This document shows positions 16,316 through 23,441 of a DNA stretch of 23,441 nucleotides, in pieces (the first letter of the stretch is position 1; each line of letters opens with the position of its first letter). This DNA is from Chloroflexi bacterium RBG_19FT_COMBO_55_16 (GTDB taxonomy: Bacteria > Chloroflexota > Anaerolineae > Anaerolineales > UBA4823), in NCBI GenBank assembly GCA_001795335.1, contig MGOK01000063.1:7285-30725 (forward strand). The letters are read 5' to 3'. A program made the translations under genes and the position numbers. Under the pieces are notes generated by a model. It worked only from the letters and a program-made list of their open reading frames with translations. It was not told where the DNA came from and made no database searches.

Positions 16316-17821
16316 TCACTGACACAGGTTGGAATCTACTCGATACAATACATTCTGCTCGGAGTGCGCTACCCATAGAAACTGCCCATCCCAAGCTACG
16401 CCTTGCCATCCATACCAAGTTGGTTGCGGATTGGCAGGGGCCATTTCTATTTTGCAGATGCGTTGGCCTGTCCGATCGAGTTTACTCAGAATATCATCTA
16501 CCAGTACCCACAGATACTCGCCATCCCACGTTAACCCAGAGGGTTCAGTGTTTGGAAATTTTCCCAAGGACGGTGCATAGGTGTCAACCAGACTTAGTTC
16601 GCTCATATCCGCTGATGGCTGAAATCTACAAAGCGTTACACCGGCTGACGTTACCCACAGGTATTCGCCATCCCAGGCGACATATTTGGGGTCGTTACAG
16701 GACGCCTCAGGAATAATAAATGCGACGATAGATAATCCTGACCGGTCTACAAGGTCTATCTCATCGTTAGCCAGCCATGGTGAGCCAATAACTGCCCAAT
16801 ATAAGCCTCTCGTGTCATCCCAGGACAGGCTATTATAAGCAGTAAAATTATCTTGTTGCTCTGAACCTCGAAACCGCCCTTCCGCCTCCACCAAATCTAC
16901 CCTCACCAAGCGATCATCAAATAACACGCGTAAAGTCGAGTCATAAACAACATCAAACGGTTCGGGGTAAGGCAAACCGTAGCCTTGGATAGGTAATCCG
17001 GTGAGAGCCACAGCAGGCAAGGTAATGAGAGTCGAAGCCATGGTCTGCACAGGCGTTGGTGTGTTGATCAATTTTCTCAGGCCTGTAGCTGTAAAAGTGA
17101 TGGTGGGCATGGGGATCGGTGAACCCTCCGGCATGGCAACAAACGTAGTGGATGAGGCGGAGATCGGGAGAATAGTTGGGGTTTTAGTTGACTCCAGCGA
17201 CGAACCGAAGACCCATATCCTTAAGAGCACCAATACCATGATCACAAACCCTCCCATCCCGAGCCACCAACCCTTGCGAATAACCCAACCCACGGTTTGC
17301 TGCCAAGCGGGGATCGTCCGACTCGCTAATTCATCAGGTCCATGGACATCATAAGGAGAGGTTTTTAGGATTTCTTCTTGTCCGGATAACGAAGCATTAC
17401 CACTTGGGTCGATTCCCAATGCCTTCAACCCTGCGATGATTCGAGGCAGGATGGCCGTAGCCCCTTCGACCGGAAGTCGGATCGAAGTCGCCGCCCCGAT
17501 GGCTTCCTCCCATTCTGGTTGGCGCTTCTGGAATTCAAGGTGGGACACATTGCGGAGTACAGGGATAAAATATTTGCTGCTCTCATGAGCTCTGACCACT
17601 TCCCTAGTTACCTGTTGCGAACCCAGGGATTGAGGGGATATGATCAGAATAATGGCTTGCGATTGCTCGATAGCCTGGCGCGTGTGGAGGAGATAGGAGA
17701 CGCCGGGTATGCTATCCCGTTCATAATACCATGTCGTGTACCCCGCTACCTCCAACCCCTGCGCGATTTGCATCGCAATGGTCTCATCTTCCTCGACGTG
17801 ACTGATAAAAACGTCCCTCAT
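16316..17821 (-). CDS. TIR-domain protein with one membrane anchor and a propeller-like C-terminal domain
   Basis: Residues 1 to about 135 form a bacterial TIR_2-type domain: RDVFISHVEEDE, WYYERDSIPG (31-40), SQAIILIISPQSLGSQQV and TREVVRA. Glu74 sits where TIR NADases keep their catalytic glutamate. A single hydrophobic helix spans about 184-206 and is preceded by basic residues (IRKGWW), predicting TIR inside and C-terminus outside. Residues 207-275 are a Ser/Thr/Pro-rich linker. From about 280 to 501 there are repeated motifs of the type WDGEYLWV (four recognisable copies, such as VAWDGEYLWVTS and GLTWDGEYLWVLV), suggesting a beta-propeller. Bacterial TIR domains often cleave NAD or make cyclic ADP-ribose signals in defence; activity here is inferred. 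The start at 17821 has AGGGGA 5 bases upstream and lies 11 bases after the STAND stop, so the two genes are almost surely co-transcribed. A non-enzymatic, scaffold-like TIR remains possible. Confidence 0.85.
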   Translation of the reverse strand: MRDVFISHVEEDETIAMQIAQGLEVAGYTTWYYERDSIPGVSYLLHTRQAIEQSQAIILIISPQSLGSQQVTREVVRAHESSKYFIPVLRNVSHLEFQKRQPEWEEAIGAATSIRLPVEGATAILPRIIAGLKALGIDPSGNASLSGQEEILKTSPYDVHGPDELASRTIPAWQQTVGWVIRKGWWLGMGGFVIMVLVLLRIWVFGSSLESTKTPTILPISASSTTFVAMPEGSPIPMPTITFTATGLRKLINTPTPVQTMASTLITLPAVALTGLPIQGYGLPYPEPFDVVYDSTLRVLFDDRLVRVDLVEAEGRFRGSEQQDNFTAYNSLSWDDTRGLYWAVIGSPWLANDEIDLVDRSGLSIVAFIIPEASCNDPKYVAWDGEYLWVTSAGVTLCRFQPSADMSELSLVDTYAPSLGKFPNTEPSGLTWDGEYLWVLVDDILSKLDRTGQRICKIEMAPANPQPTWYGWQGVAWDGQFLWVAHSEQNVLYRVDSNLCQ

Positions 17822-17826
17822 TTAAA

Positions 17827-17832
17827 TCCCCT
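17827..17832 (-). promoter_or_regulatory. Ribosome binding site of the TIR gene
   Basis: AGGGGA on the minus strand fills the 11-base gap between the STAND stop (TAA at 17833-17835) and the TIR ATG at 17821, with 5 bases of spacing. It supports the start and independent initiation within one transcript. Confidence 0.7.
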
Positions 17833-20800
17833 TTATTTCCAGAACACCCACCATCGCTTTGGTTTGTTATCCTTGATTCGTTTGAGAGCTGTCACAAGCT
17901 GGTCTGATTTGGTGGGTTGGTCAAATCTTCCCTGGTTGTCTACAATGAATGGATTGAACCTTAGCTCACGACCACAACGCGGACATTTATGAAGCAATTT
18001 TGGTTCAATCCAAGCCTCAGTGGCAAGCACAATGCATGGTGCTTGCTCTGGCGTCAGACGCGAAGATATTTTCCCGATTGTATCAATGGTGAGAGAATCT
18101 GGTACGAATCGCATACCACACCACTCGCAGAGGGCCGTAACTTTTTGATCCCAAACCCCTCGTTTACCCGCTCTGTCGAATAGCCATAACCGCGAGAGAG
18201 TGACAATGGGCGGACCCAATTTCAAATTATAAACGTCCAGGAAGACCACATTCCCTGCTTTATCTCCGATGATCCCGCGGTTCCTAGTTATTGCCAGCGA
18301 AGTTATGCCGGCCGCCTCTGCTACTATCCCCAGGCATTGGCCGCTTATAATGTCCCAGACCCGTAACGTTTTGTCCTCGCTGCCGGAGATTATATAAAAA
18401 CCGTCAGTGCTAACATTTATCGCATTAACAAAATCCCAATGCCCCTTAAGAGTGTGCTGGCACTGACCAGTCCTGGAATCCCAAATGCGGAGCGTTTTAT
18501 CCTCACTCCCAGATACCACCCGCTGCCCGTCTGGAGTAAAAGCTACGCTGGTAACCGGTTGCGTGTGCCCTACCAAGGTTTGCACGCAACCACCGTTGCG
18601 TAGGTCCCAGATGCGTACAGAGTAGTCTTTTGGAGTCGATCCTGTACCCAAAGGCTGGAGCTGTAAACCCAGACCAATGACCGCTAATCGCCCATCGGGT
18701 GACACATCTATTGCTGTGATATGCCCTGGTTGGTGTTCAAGGTTCGCGTACTGGCCTGTACTGAGATCCCAAATGCACGGAACACGATCCCAACCACCTA
18801 TTAAACTCAGCCGGCCGTCCGGAGTAATGGCAATAGTCTCAATTTCTTCATGCCCTGCGTGAGTACGCACGATTCGGCAATCATCGAGAGCCCAAGCTCT
18901 GACTGTATCATCAGCCCTGGCTCCACCTTTCGCTAAGCGTCCTCCTGAAACAACCAAGCTTCCATCGGGTGTTACACGAAGTGCCCTAATCAAACCTAAA
19001 TCTGCATCGGTAGTGTTAATTTTGTGGTGCAATTTTCCGGTTTCGAAGTTTCGCATATGGAGCATGCAGTCACGGCCAGTTGATAATACGTTGCTCCTAT
19101 CATGGGTGAGGCATAAACTCTCTATCTCAGCCGAATGTTTTTCTGGTGAATGGAGAGGCTTACCGTCGTTGACACTCCATACTCGCAGCATGCAGTCTTC
19201 ACTCGCAGATACAATGCGGCGCCCGTCTGGAGTTAGGCAAACAGACGTGATCGGGCCTGTATGACCTTCATATACACGCAGGCACTTCCCGGTTCCAAGG
19301 TCCCATATACGTATGGTGTTGTCCCAGCTACCCGTCACTGCGAGCCGTTTATCGGAAGTCATTCCTACTGACCGGATTTGTTTTGAATGTCCTTTCAAGA
19401 CATACAAGCATTGGCCAGATTGAATATCCCATACTCGGAGGATTCCTCCTTCTCCTGCGCTTATAGCTAAACGGCCATCGGGAGATAGACACGTTACACC
19501 AGCAGAGCCTTTGAGTGTATGCAAGCGGCGTCCACTGCTCAGGTCCCAGACACAAAGTCCACCTGTCCAGCCAGTTTTAGCTGCCCCATACCAGCTTCCC
19601 GTAATAGCCAGCCGACTGTCCAGACTCACATCAACAGACTCGACGTAATCAGTATGCCCTTCCAGAATGTACAGGCATTGACCAGTTTGGATATCCCATA
19701 CACGGGCTGTTTTGTCCCGACTTCCCGTCACTGCAAACCGCCCATCGAGCGTAACCCTAAGTGCATTCACGGTATCAGCGTGACCTTTCAGGATCTGAAG
19801 GCATTCACCAGTTTGGATATCCCAAACACGTACCGTCTTATCCCTGCCTGCTGATAAGGCAAGTCGCCGATCTGGAGCGATACTAATAGCTGTGACAGAA
19901 TCGGTATGACCTCTCAGAATCTGAAGACAATCCCCGGTCGAAAGGTCCCACAAACGCATTGTATTATCATGACTTCCTGATAGTGCGATGTCCCCATCTG
20001 GGGTGATCCTTACACCAATGACCAAATCAAGATGCCCATTTAGGACGTGTAGACACCTACTGGTTTGGAGGTCCCATACACGAACGGTTCTATCCCAGCC
20101 TCCCGATACAGCAAGCTTACCGTCAAGGGTAATGCTTACATCTTCAACTGGCCCAGCGTGTCCTTCAAGGGTCCATATACAGGCAACATGGGAGTTAAAT
20201 CTTGGAAGAGAGTGGGGGGCGTGTAGTAGCAAGGTAGTCCCACTGCTTTTACCATTGATCATCCGTCGTGCAGCCTTGGCCAACGGCCCAGCATCAGCAT
20301 AGTTATATGCCTGCTGGATACAAAACATTGGCTGAGATGCATACCTGATGAGATGATGTGCTTCGGAATTCACGAATTGAGCAAATGTCCGGATTTGCTC
20401 AAAAAGAGTGGGCGTGTTCATGATCCTGTCGAGATCACTGTCAATCTCTGCGTCTGTCCAAATTCGAATTGAGCGAATCGTTCTGGGTAAAGGGATCTCC
20501 TGAGGTTGAGGTAGCGGGTTATTTTCAGGATCAGCGGCATGATGCTTCCGGGAGTCGTTCCAGATTCGGGAATAAGAAATTATTTCCTGCGTATATGCCG
20601 CGATCCGTTTATCCCATTCTTGTTCTTCTTCGATTTCCTTCCTGGCTTCTGGCAGAGAATCGAGCGCGGTATTGTAATCCGCAACAAGTTCATAAGTCAT
20701 TCCGGCTGCGGACTTGGCTTGAATAAACCATAGATTGCAGAGCGTCGCTTCCAGACCGTGCCAAATCTGCCCTTGTGTCTGATGGTAAGGCAGCTCGCTC

Positions 20801-22659
20801 AGCCCACGTGGATAATCTCTCTTCCACATCGCATCACCAGCCGGATCGGCCTTTCGCTGGAAATATTCGGCCAGCCTACGGTGTGTAGTTATCCTGTCTG
20901 CCTCGGTCACCATATAGCGTTGTAGCACCGCTTTCGCCAGTTGGCGGTGGAAAAAATCTAGCGTACCCTCGCCTGATTCCCCCGGGGGGCGTAGATAGAA
21001 TTTCAAGCTCCGGTATAACCGCGCCCAGACCGCTCGCGGTAATTGACCTTCACTCCCGTGCTGGAGCAGCTCCAACATCTCGCTCTCTAGCAGTCCCTGC
21101 CGCGCACAAGCCAGTAGGGACAGTGCGCTCTTGACCAGTTCCCAACCAAGGTCGGTTTCCAAACGCTCCAGGACTTGCTCGAAGAGCGAAGAAATGTCGT
21201 CGGGTAGGTTGGCGATGCGCTCCATGACCCGCTCGAACTCCCCAAATACTCGTAATTCCTCACAAGCCACGATCAGATAGAGTGGATTATCAGATTCCCC
21301 CTTACTCATCAAAGCGCCCATTTGATCGTTCATTAGTCGCTCGTCTAACCGCTTGCGGAAGTCCCAAAGCGTCTGCCGGACAATCTCTCTTCGATCCTCC
21401 ATAGTGAGCGGCCCGACAGTGATCTCGATTGGAGGGGGCTTACGCTGCCGCAAGGCTTTCAGGTAATCGCCTGACTGGGTTGTGATGATCAACTTCAGTC
21501 CAGCTGGCAATGGATATGGTAACCAATTAAGCGTGTGCGCACGGTAAGTCTCGTCCAGTTGATTCAGCCCATCGAGGATTAGCACCACTTTCCGCCGTCC
21601 AGCAGCCTGTTCTAAGAAGGATAGGAATGTCTTGCGCAGTTGTTCATAGTCTTGGGAAATAATCTCTTTGATCCCAAAACGAAGAGCCAGTTCCCGGCAC
21701 AAGCGTAATAAAGTACGACGGATGTCCGTTGAGCCAGGACTGACCCCGATAAAGTGTGGCAGCACATAAATCTCCTTGTGGGCTTCGGCGAGAACTTTGG
21801 AAAAGTTCGCCAAGAGCGATGACTTGCCACAACCCGGTGTTCCGGTGATCAACAACGGCGCGGAAAGATCACCTTCAATATAAGCTGCCATTTGCCGCAA
21901 CAAGTCTTTCCGATCGACGAATCGCTGTGTACGATGCTCGATGAACGCATCATGATATGCCCGTTCTACCTCAAGGTCATCGAGGATTGGCAATTCACCA
22001 GGATGTTCCTGAGTAATTGCTAACCAGATGTCTTCCAGCACCCGTTGCCCAAAATCCTCCAACCCGGTTAGAGTAACTTTCCCATCTTCACCGATGCCAC
22101 CAAAGCTACACGGATAATTCTCGAAAACCGGGCATTGCTGACGGATTTCTTCTTTCAGGCGTTTAAGCTTCTCAGCCGCCTCTGCGCTCTCAGGCAAAAA
22201 GATCTCAGACTGATCCGCTGGCAAATCGTAGATGAAAGCTGGGTTGCGGAAGTAAAAAAAGGCGCGCTTTGCCATGCCGGGATTGCGTAGGACGCCATGA
22301 TAAATCTCCAGCGCGGTGATTGAATACCCATGATCGAATTCCCGTACCCAATCGTAGCGCTCTTCGTCGGGCACATCATACCGCGGCGGTACCCATCCAT
22401 AGCGCTCACCCAATAGACCAATAAAGAAGGGACGACAACGTTCAATCTCGTCTAGGCAGATAGCCAGGACTTTATCTTGTTTACCTTCATCTTCTGCGAT
22501 TCCCCAGCGTAGGTCCACGTCAACCAGGTGCAACATCCGCTGAGCGCAACGTTCACGCAATTCGGGGAAGACATACTGCACTAAGTAGTCCCGTTCCGCG
22601 TGCATATCGCGAAAGGTACTGCTGATAAAGATCCGGACAGGCTTCCAGCTCTGTGCCAT
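17833..22659 (-). CDS. STAND NTPase: DUF4062 - NACHT-like ATPase - WD40 (about 14 blades) - zinc-ribbon-like tail
   Basis: This 1608-residue protein has a clear multi-domain layout. Residues 8 to about 95 are DUF4062 (RIFISSTFRDMHAERDYLV, DVDLRWGI), as in animal TEP1 and NWD1. A NACHT-like P-loop domain follows, with Walker A GTPGCGKS at 273-280 and Walker B VVLILDGLNQLDE around Asp363. A helical arm region includes FHRQLAKAVLQRYM and RGLSELPYHQTQ. WD40 repeats run from about 833 to 1475; I count 14 fairly complete blades plus a degenerate one, enough for two seven-bladed propellers. Blades 5, 10 and 12 carry insertions. The tail has CEWC (1511-1514) and CPRC (1559-1562), a probable zinc site. 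Such proteins act as signal-triggered oligomerising switches in bacterial conflict systems; the WD40 part usually senses. No catalytic effector domain is recognised, and the downstream TIR protein could supply it. The ATG at 22659 has AGGA about 10 bases upstream. Confidence 0.93.
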   Translation of the reverse strand: MAQSWKPVRIFISSTFRDMHAERDYLVQYVFPELRERCAQRMLHLVDVDLRWGIAEDEGKQDKVLAICLDEIERCRPFFIGLLGERYGWVPPRYDVPDEERYDWVREFDHGYSITALEIYHGVLRNPGMAKRAFFYFRNPAFIYDLPADQSEIFLPESAEAAEKLKRLKEEIRQQCPVFENYPCSFGGIGEDGKVTLTGLEDFGQRVLEDIWLAITQEHPGELPILDDLEVERAYHDAFIEHRTQRFVDRKDLLRQMAAYIEGDLSAPLLITGTPGCGKSSLLANFSKVLAEAHKEIYVLPHFIGVSPGSTDIRRTLLRLCRELALRFGIKEIISQDYEQLRKTFLSFLEQAAGRRKVVLILDGLNQLDETYRAHTLNWLPYPLPAGLKLIITTQSGDYLKALRQRKPPPIEITVGPLTMEDRREIVRQTLWDFRKRLDERLMNDQMGALMSKGESDNPLYLIVACEELRVFGEFERVMERIANLPDDISSLFEQVLERLETDLGWELVKSALSLLACARQGLLESEMLELLQHGSEGQLPRAVWARLYRSLKFYLRPPGESGEGTLDFFHRQLAKAVLQRYMVTEADRITTHRRLAEYFQRKADPAGDAMWKRDYPRGLSELPYHQTQGQIWHGLEATLCNLWFIQAKSAAGMTYELVADYNTALDSLPEARKEIEEEQEWDKRIAAYTQEIISYSRIWNDSRKHHAADPENNPLPQPQEIPLPRTIRSIRIWTDAEIDSDLDRIMNTPTLFEQIRTFAQFVNSEAHHLIRYASQPMFCIQQAYNYADAGPLAKAARRMINGKSSGTTLLLHAPHSLPRFNSHVACIWTLEGHAGPVEDVSITLDGKLAVSGGWDRTVRVWDLQTSRCLHVLNGHLDLVIGVRITPDGDIALSGSHDNTMRLWDLSTGDCLQILRGHTDSVTAISIAPDRRLALSAGRDKTVRVWDIQTGECLQILKGHADTVNALRVTLDGRFAVTGSRDKTARVWDIQTGQCLYILEGHTDYVESVDVSLDSRLAITGSWYGAAKTGWTGGLCVWDLSSGRRLHTLKGSAGVTCLSPDGRLAISAGEGGILRVWDIQSGQCLYVLKGHSKQIRSVGMTSDKRLAVTGSWDNTIRIWDLGTGKCLRVYEGHTGPITSVCLTPDGRRIVSASEDCMLRVWSVNDGKPLHSPEKHSAEIESLCLTHDRSNVLSTGRDCMLHMRNFETGKLHHKINTTDADLGLIRALRVTPDGSLVVSGGRLAKGGARADDTVRAWALDDCRIVRTHAGHEEIETIAITPDGRLSLIGGWDRVPCIWDLSTGQYANLEHQPGHITAIDVSPDGRLAVIGLGLQLQPLGTGSTPKDYSVRIWDLRNGGCVQTLVGHTQPVTSVAFTPDGQRVVSGSEDKTLRIWDSRTGQCQHTLKGHWDFVNAINVSTDGFYIISGSEDKTLRVWDIISGQCLGIVAEAAGITSLAITRNRGIIGDKAGNVVFLDVYNLKLGPPIVTLSRLWLFDRAGKRGVWDQKVTALCEWCGMRFVPDSLTIDTIGKISSRLTPEQAPCIVLATEAWIEPKLLHKCPRCGRELRFNPFIVDNQGRFDQPTKSDQLVTALKRIKDNKPKRWWVFWK

Positions 22660-22745
22660 CTGGTGAGTTCCTGAGCAGCTGCAGCTTTAGAGACAGGATA
22701 ATCCAGTTAGTCAGCGTGCGGAAGAACTATGGTTTGCTCTGATCG

Positions 22746-22775
22746 AATATACAGTTGGTCAATCATTCGTGTAAA
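22746..22775 (-). promoter_or_regulatory. Putative sigma-70-like promoter of the STAND-TIR operon
   Basis: TTTACA (22770-22775) and TATATT (22746-22751) on the minus strand each match five of six consensus bases and are 18 bases apart. The -10 box lies about 86 bases before the STAND start, leaving a leader of roughly 80 bases. This is the best promoter match in the spacer after tlyA. Confidence 0.5.
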
Positions 22776-22802
22776 ATATGCTTTATGTTTTAGCCAGGTT
22801 TG

Positions 22803-22818
22803 TAAACTATTTAGTTTA
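22803..22818. promoter_or_regulatory. Perfect 7-bp-arm dyad upstream of the STAND promoter
   Basis: TAAACTA and TAGTTTA flank a two-base centre, giving a 16-base AT-rich dyad. It lies about 28 bases upstream of the -35 box and 19 bases past the tlyA stop. The short centre and lack of G-C pairs make a terminator unlikely; a regulator binding site is possible but untested. Confidence 0.35.
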
Positions 22819-22836
22819 ATTTTATCACCAACGCCT

Positions 22837-23441
22837 CTAATCCCTATTACCCTGAAAATCCCTAATCACGTCTCCCACCAATTCCTCCAATTCCACCCTC
22901 TGCTCCTCAACGTATATCATGTATGCTAAGAATTCTACATTCCCTTTCGGCCCTTGGAGCGGCGATCGCATCAGTCCATGTACTCCGTAGCCCTCTTGCT
23001 GGGCAGAATTCAACACATCCATCAAAACCTGGTAGTGGACGGATGGGTCGCGGATCACCCCCTCTCCGCGTGCTACCTGTGACCGCCCAGCCTCGAACTG
23101 GGGCTTGATCAACGCCACCATCTCCCCACCCCGTGGAGGAAACCAGCCACGCAGGACTGGCAGCAATACCTTGAGCGAAATGAAAGATGCGTCCACAGTG
23201 ATGATCTGCACCGGCTCTGGCAGCTCGAGTACATACCGTGCATTGGTGTCCTCCATGACAACCACGCGCGGGTCCTGGCGTAATTTCCAGTGCAGGATGC
23301 CCTTGCCAACATCGATAGCGTAAACCTTGGCTGCGCCATGTTGCAGCAGGCAATCCGTAAACCCACCAGTGGAAGCGCCCAAGTCGGCGCAGATTTTTCC
23401 CGAAACATCGAGAGCAAACGTATCCAGGGCGGCTTCCAGCT
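22837..23441 (-). CDS. tlyA: TlyA-family rRNA 2'-O-methyltransferase, 5'-truncated by the window edge
   Basis: The frame is open from the right edge through 201 codons to TAG at 22837. The first visible residues (LEAALDTFALDVSGKICADL) lead into GASTGGFTDCLLQHGA, the SAM-binding motif of TlyA proteins. VDASFISLKVLLP, ALIKPQFEAGR and SPLQGPKGNVEFL follow, all characteristic of the RrmJ/FtsJ-like catalytic domain. TlyA methylates ribose 2'-OH of cytidines in rRNA and affects capreomycin sensitivity; older annotations call it hemolysin A. About 270 residues is usual, so the N-terminal S4 RNA-binding domain lies outside the window. The TTG at 23382 is an internal leucine, not a start. A 177-base spacer with its own promoter separates it from the STAND gene, so it is probably a different transcription unit. 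Confidence 0.93.
   Translation of the reverse strand, partial: LEAALDTFALDVSGKICADLGASTGGFTDCLLQHGAAKVYAIDVGKGILHWKLRQDPRVVVMEDTNARYVLELPEPVQIITVDASFISLKVLLPVLRGWFPPRGGEMVALIKPQFEAGRSQVARGEGVIRDPSVHYQVLMDVLNSAQQEGYGVHGLMRSPLQGPKGNVEFLAYMIYVEEQRVELEELVGDVIRDFQGNRD

Noticed and set aside
17519..17992. Plus-strand open frame of 157 codons
   Set aside because: It is antisense to the TIR domain and the STAND C-terminus, and its sequence has no family features.
22840..22900. Possible heptamer-like pattern at the 3' end of tlyA
   Set aside because: The 7-base register is weak and the coded C-terminus looks ordinary, so I did not list it with the other repeats.
372..22965. GCGATCGC octamers resembling the cyanobacterial HIP1 element
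   Set aside because: I found only three clear copies (about 373, 467 and 22962) in 23 kb, too few to claim enrichment.

Overview
The window reads as bacterial DNA from the Chloroflexota, most likely an Anaerolineae-type lineage. This is an inference. The best pointer is a pair of DUF2298 ('Chlor_Arch_YYY') membrane proteins, one fused to a GT39 mannosyltransferase-like domain; that fusion class is known mainly from Chloroflexota and archaea. All twelve genes I can support lie on the minus strand, so the biological order runs from high to low coordinates. No gene-free stretch exceeds about 180 bases. I see no tRNA, rRNA, CRISPR array, transposase or integrase.

Right end (22837-23441): the C-terminal two thirds of a TlyA-type rRNA 2'-O-methyltransferase, truncated by the window edge. 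A 177-base spacer follows, with a 7-bp-arm dyad and a good sigma-70-like promoter facing left.

Signalling block (15758-22659): a 1608-residue STAND-type NTPase (DUF4062, NACHT-like P-loop ATPase, about 14 WD40 blades, C-terminal CxxC/CxxC zinc-ribbon-like tail). Only 11 bases downstream is a TIR protein with a single membrane anchor and an apparently extracytoplasmic propeller-like domain. After a 177-base gap comes a single-domain STAS protein (anti-sigma-antagonist type) with a strong ribosome binding site and a possible terminator at its stop codon. I know of no named system with this exact arrangement. A cytoplasmic WD40 STAND switch paired with a membrane TIR enzyme is the best candidate here for an undescribed conflict or signalling system.

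Envelope glycan block (1-15621): lepA (elongation factor 4) starts just downstream of a promoter that would give a nearly leaderless mRNA. It is followed without real gaps by a flippase-like LPG_synthase_TM protein, a GT4 glycosyltransferase, an FkbM-family methyltransferase, a GT39-like membrane protein, a 1683-residue GT39-DUF2298 fusion, a stand-alone DUF2298 protein and a further GT39-like protein running off the left edge. Several start codons overlap or touch the preceding stop. The genes look like one operon for building, modifying and transferring lipid-linked sugars at the cytoplasmic membrane.

A second layer of structure is a set of short, degenerate tandem repeats with a strict 7-base period. 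They resemble the heptanucleotide STRR repeats of cyanobacteria and are scattered through the DUF2298/GT39 genes. Most lie inside the reading frames, where they encode odd hydrophilic loops between membrane segments; one spans a gene junction. They look like inserted repeat elements that the genes have tolerated in frame.
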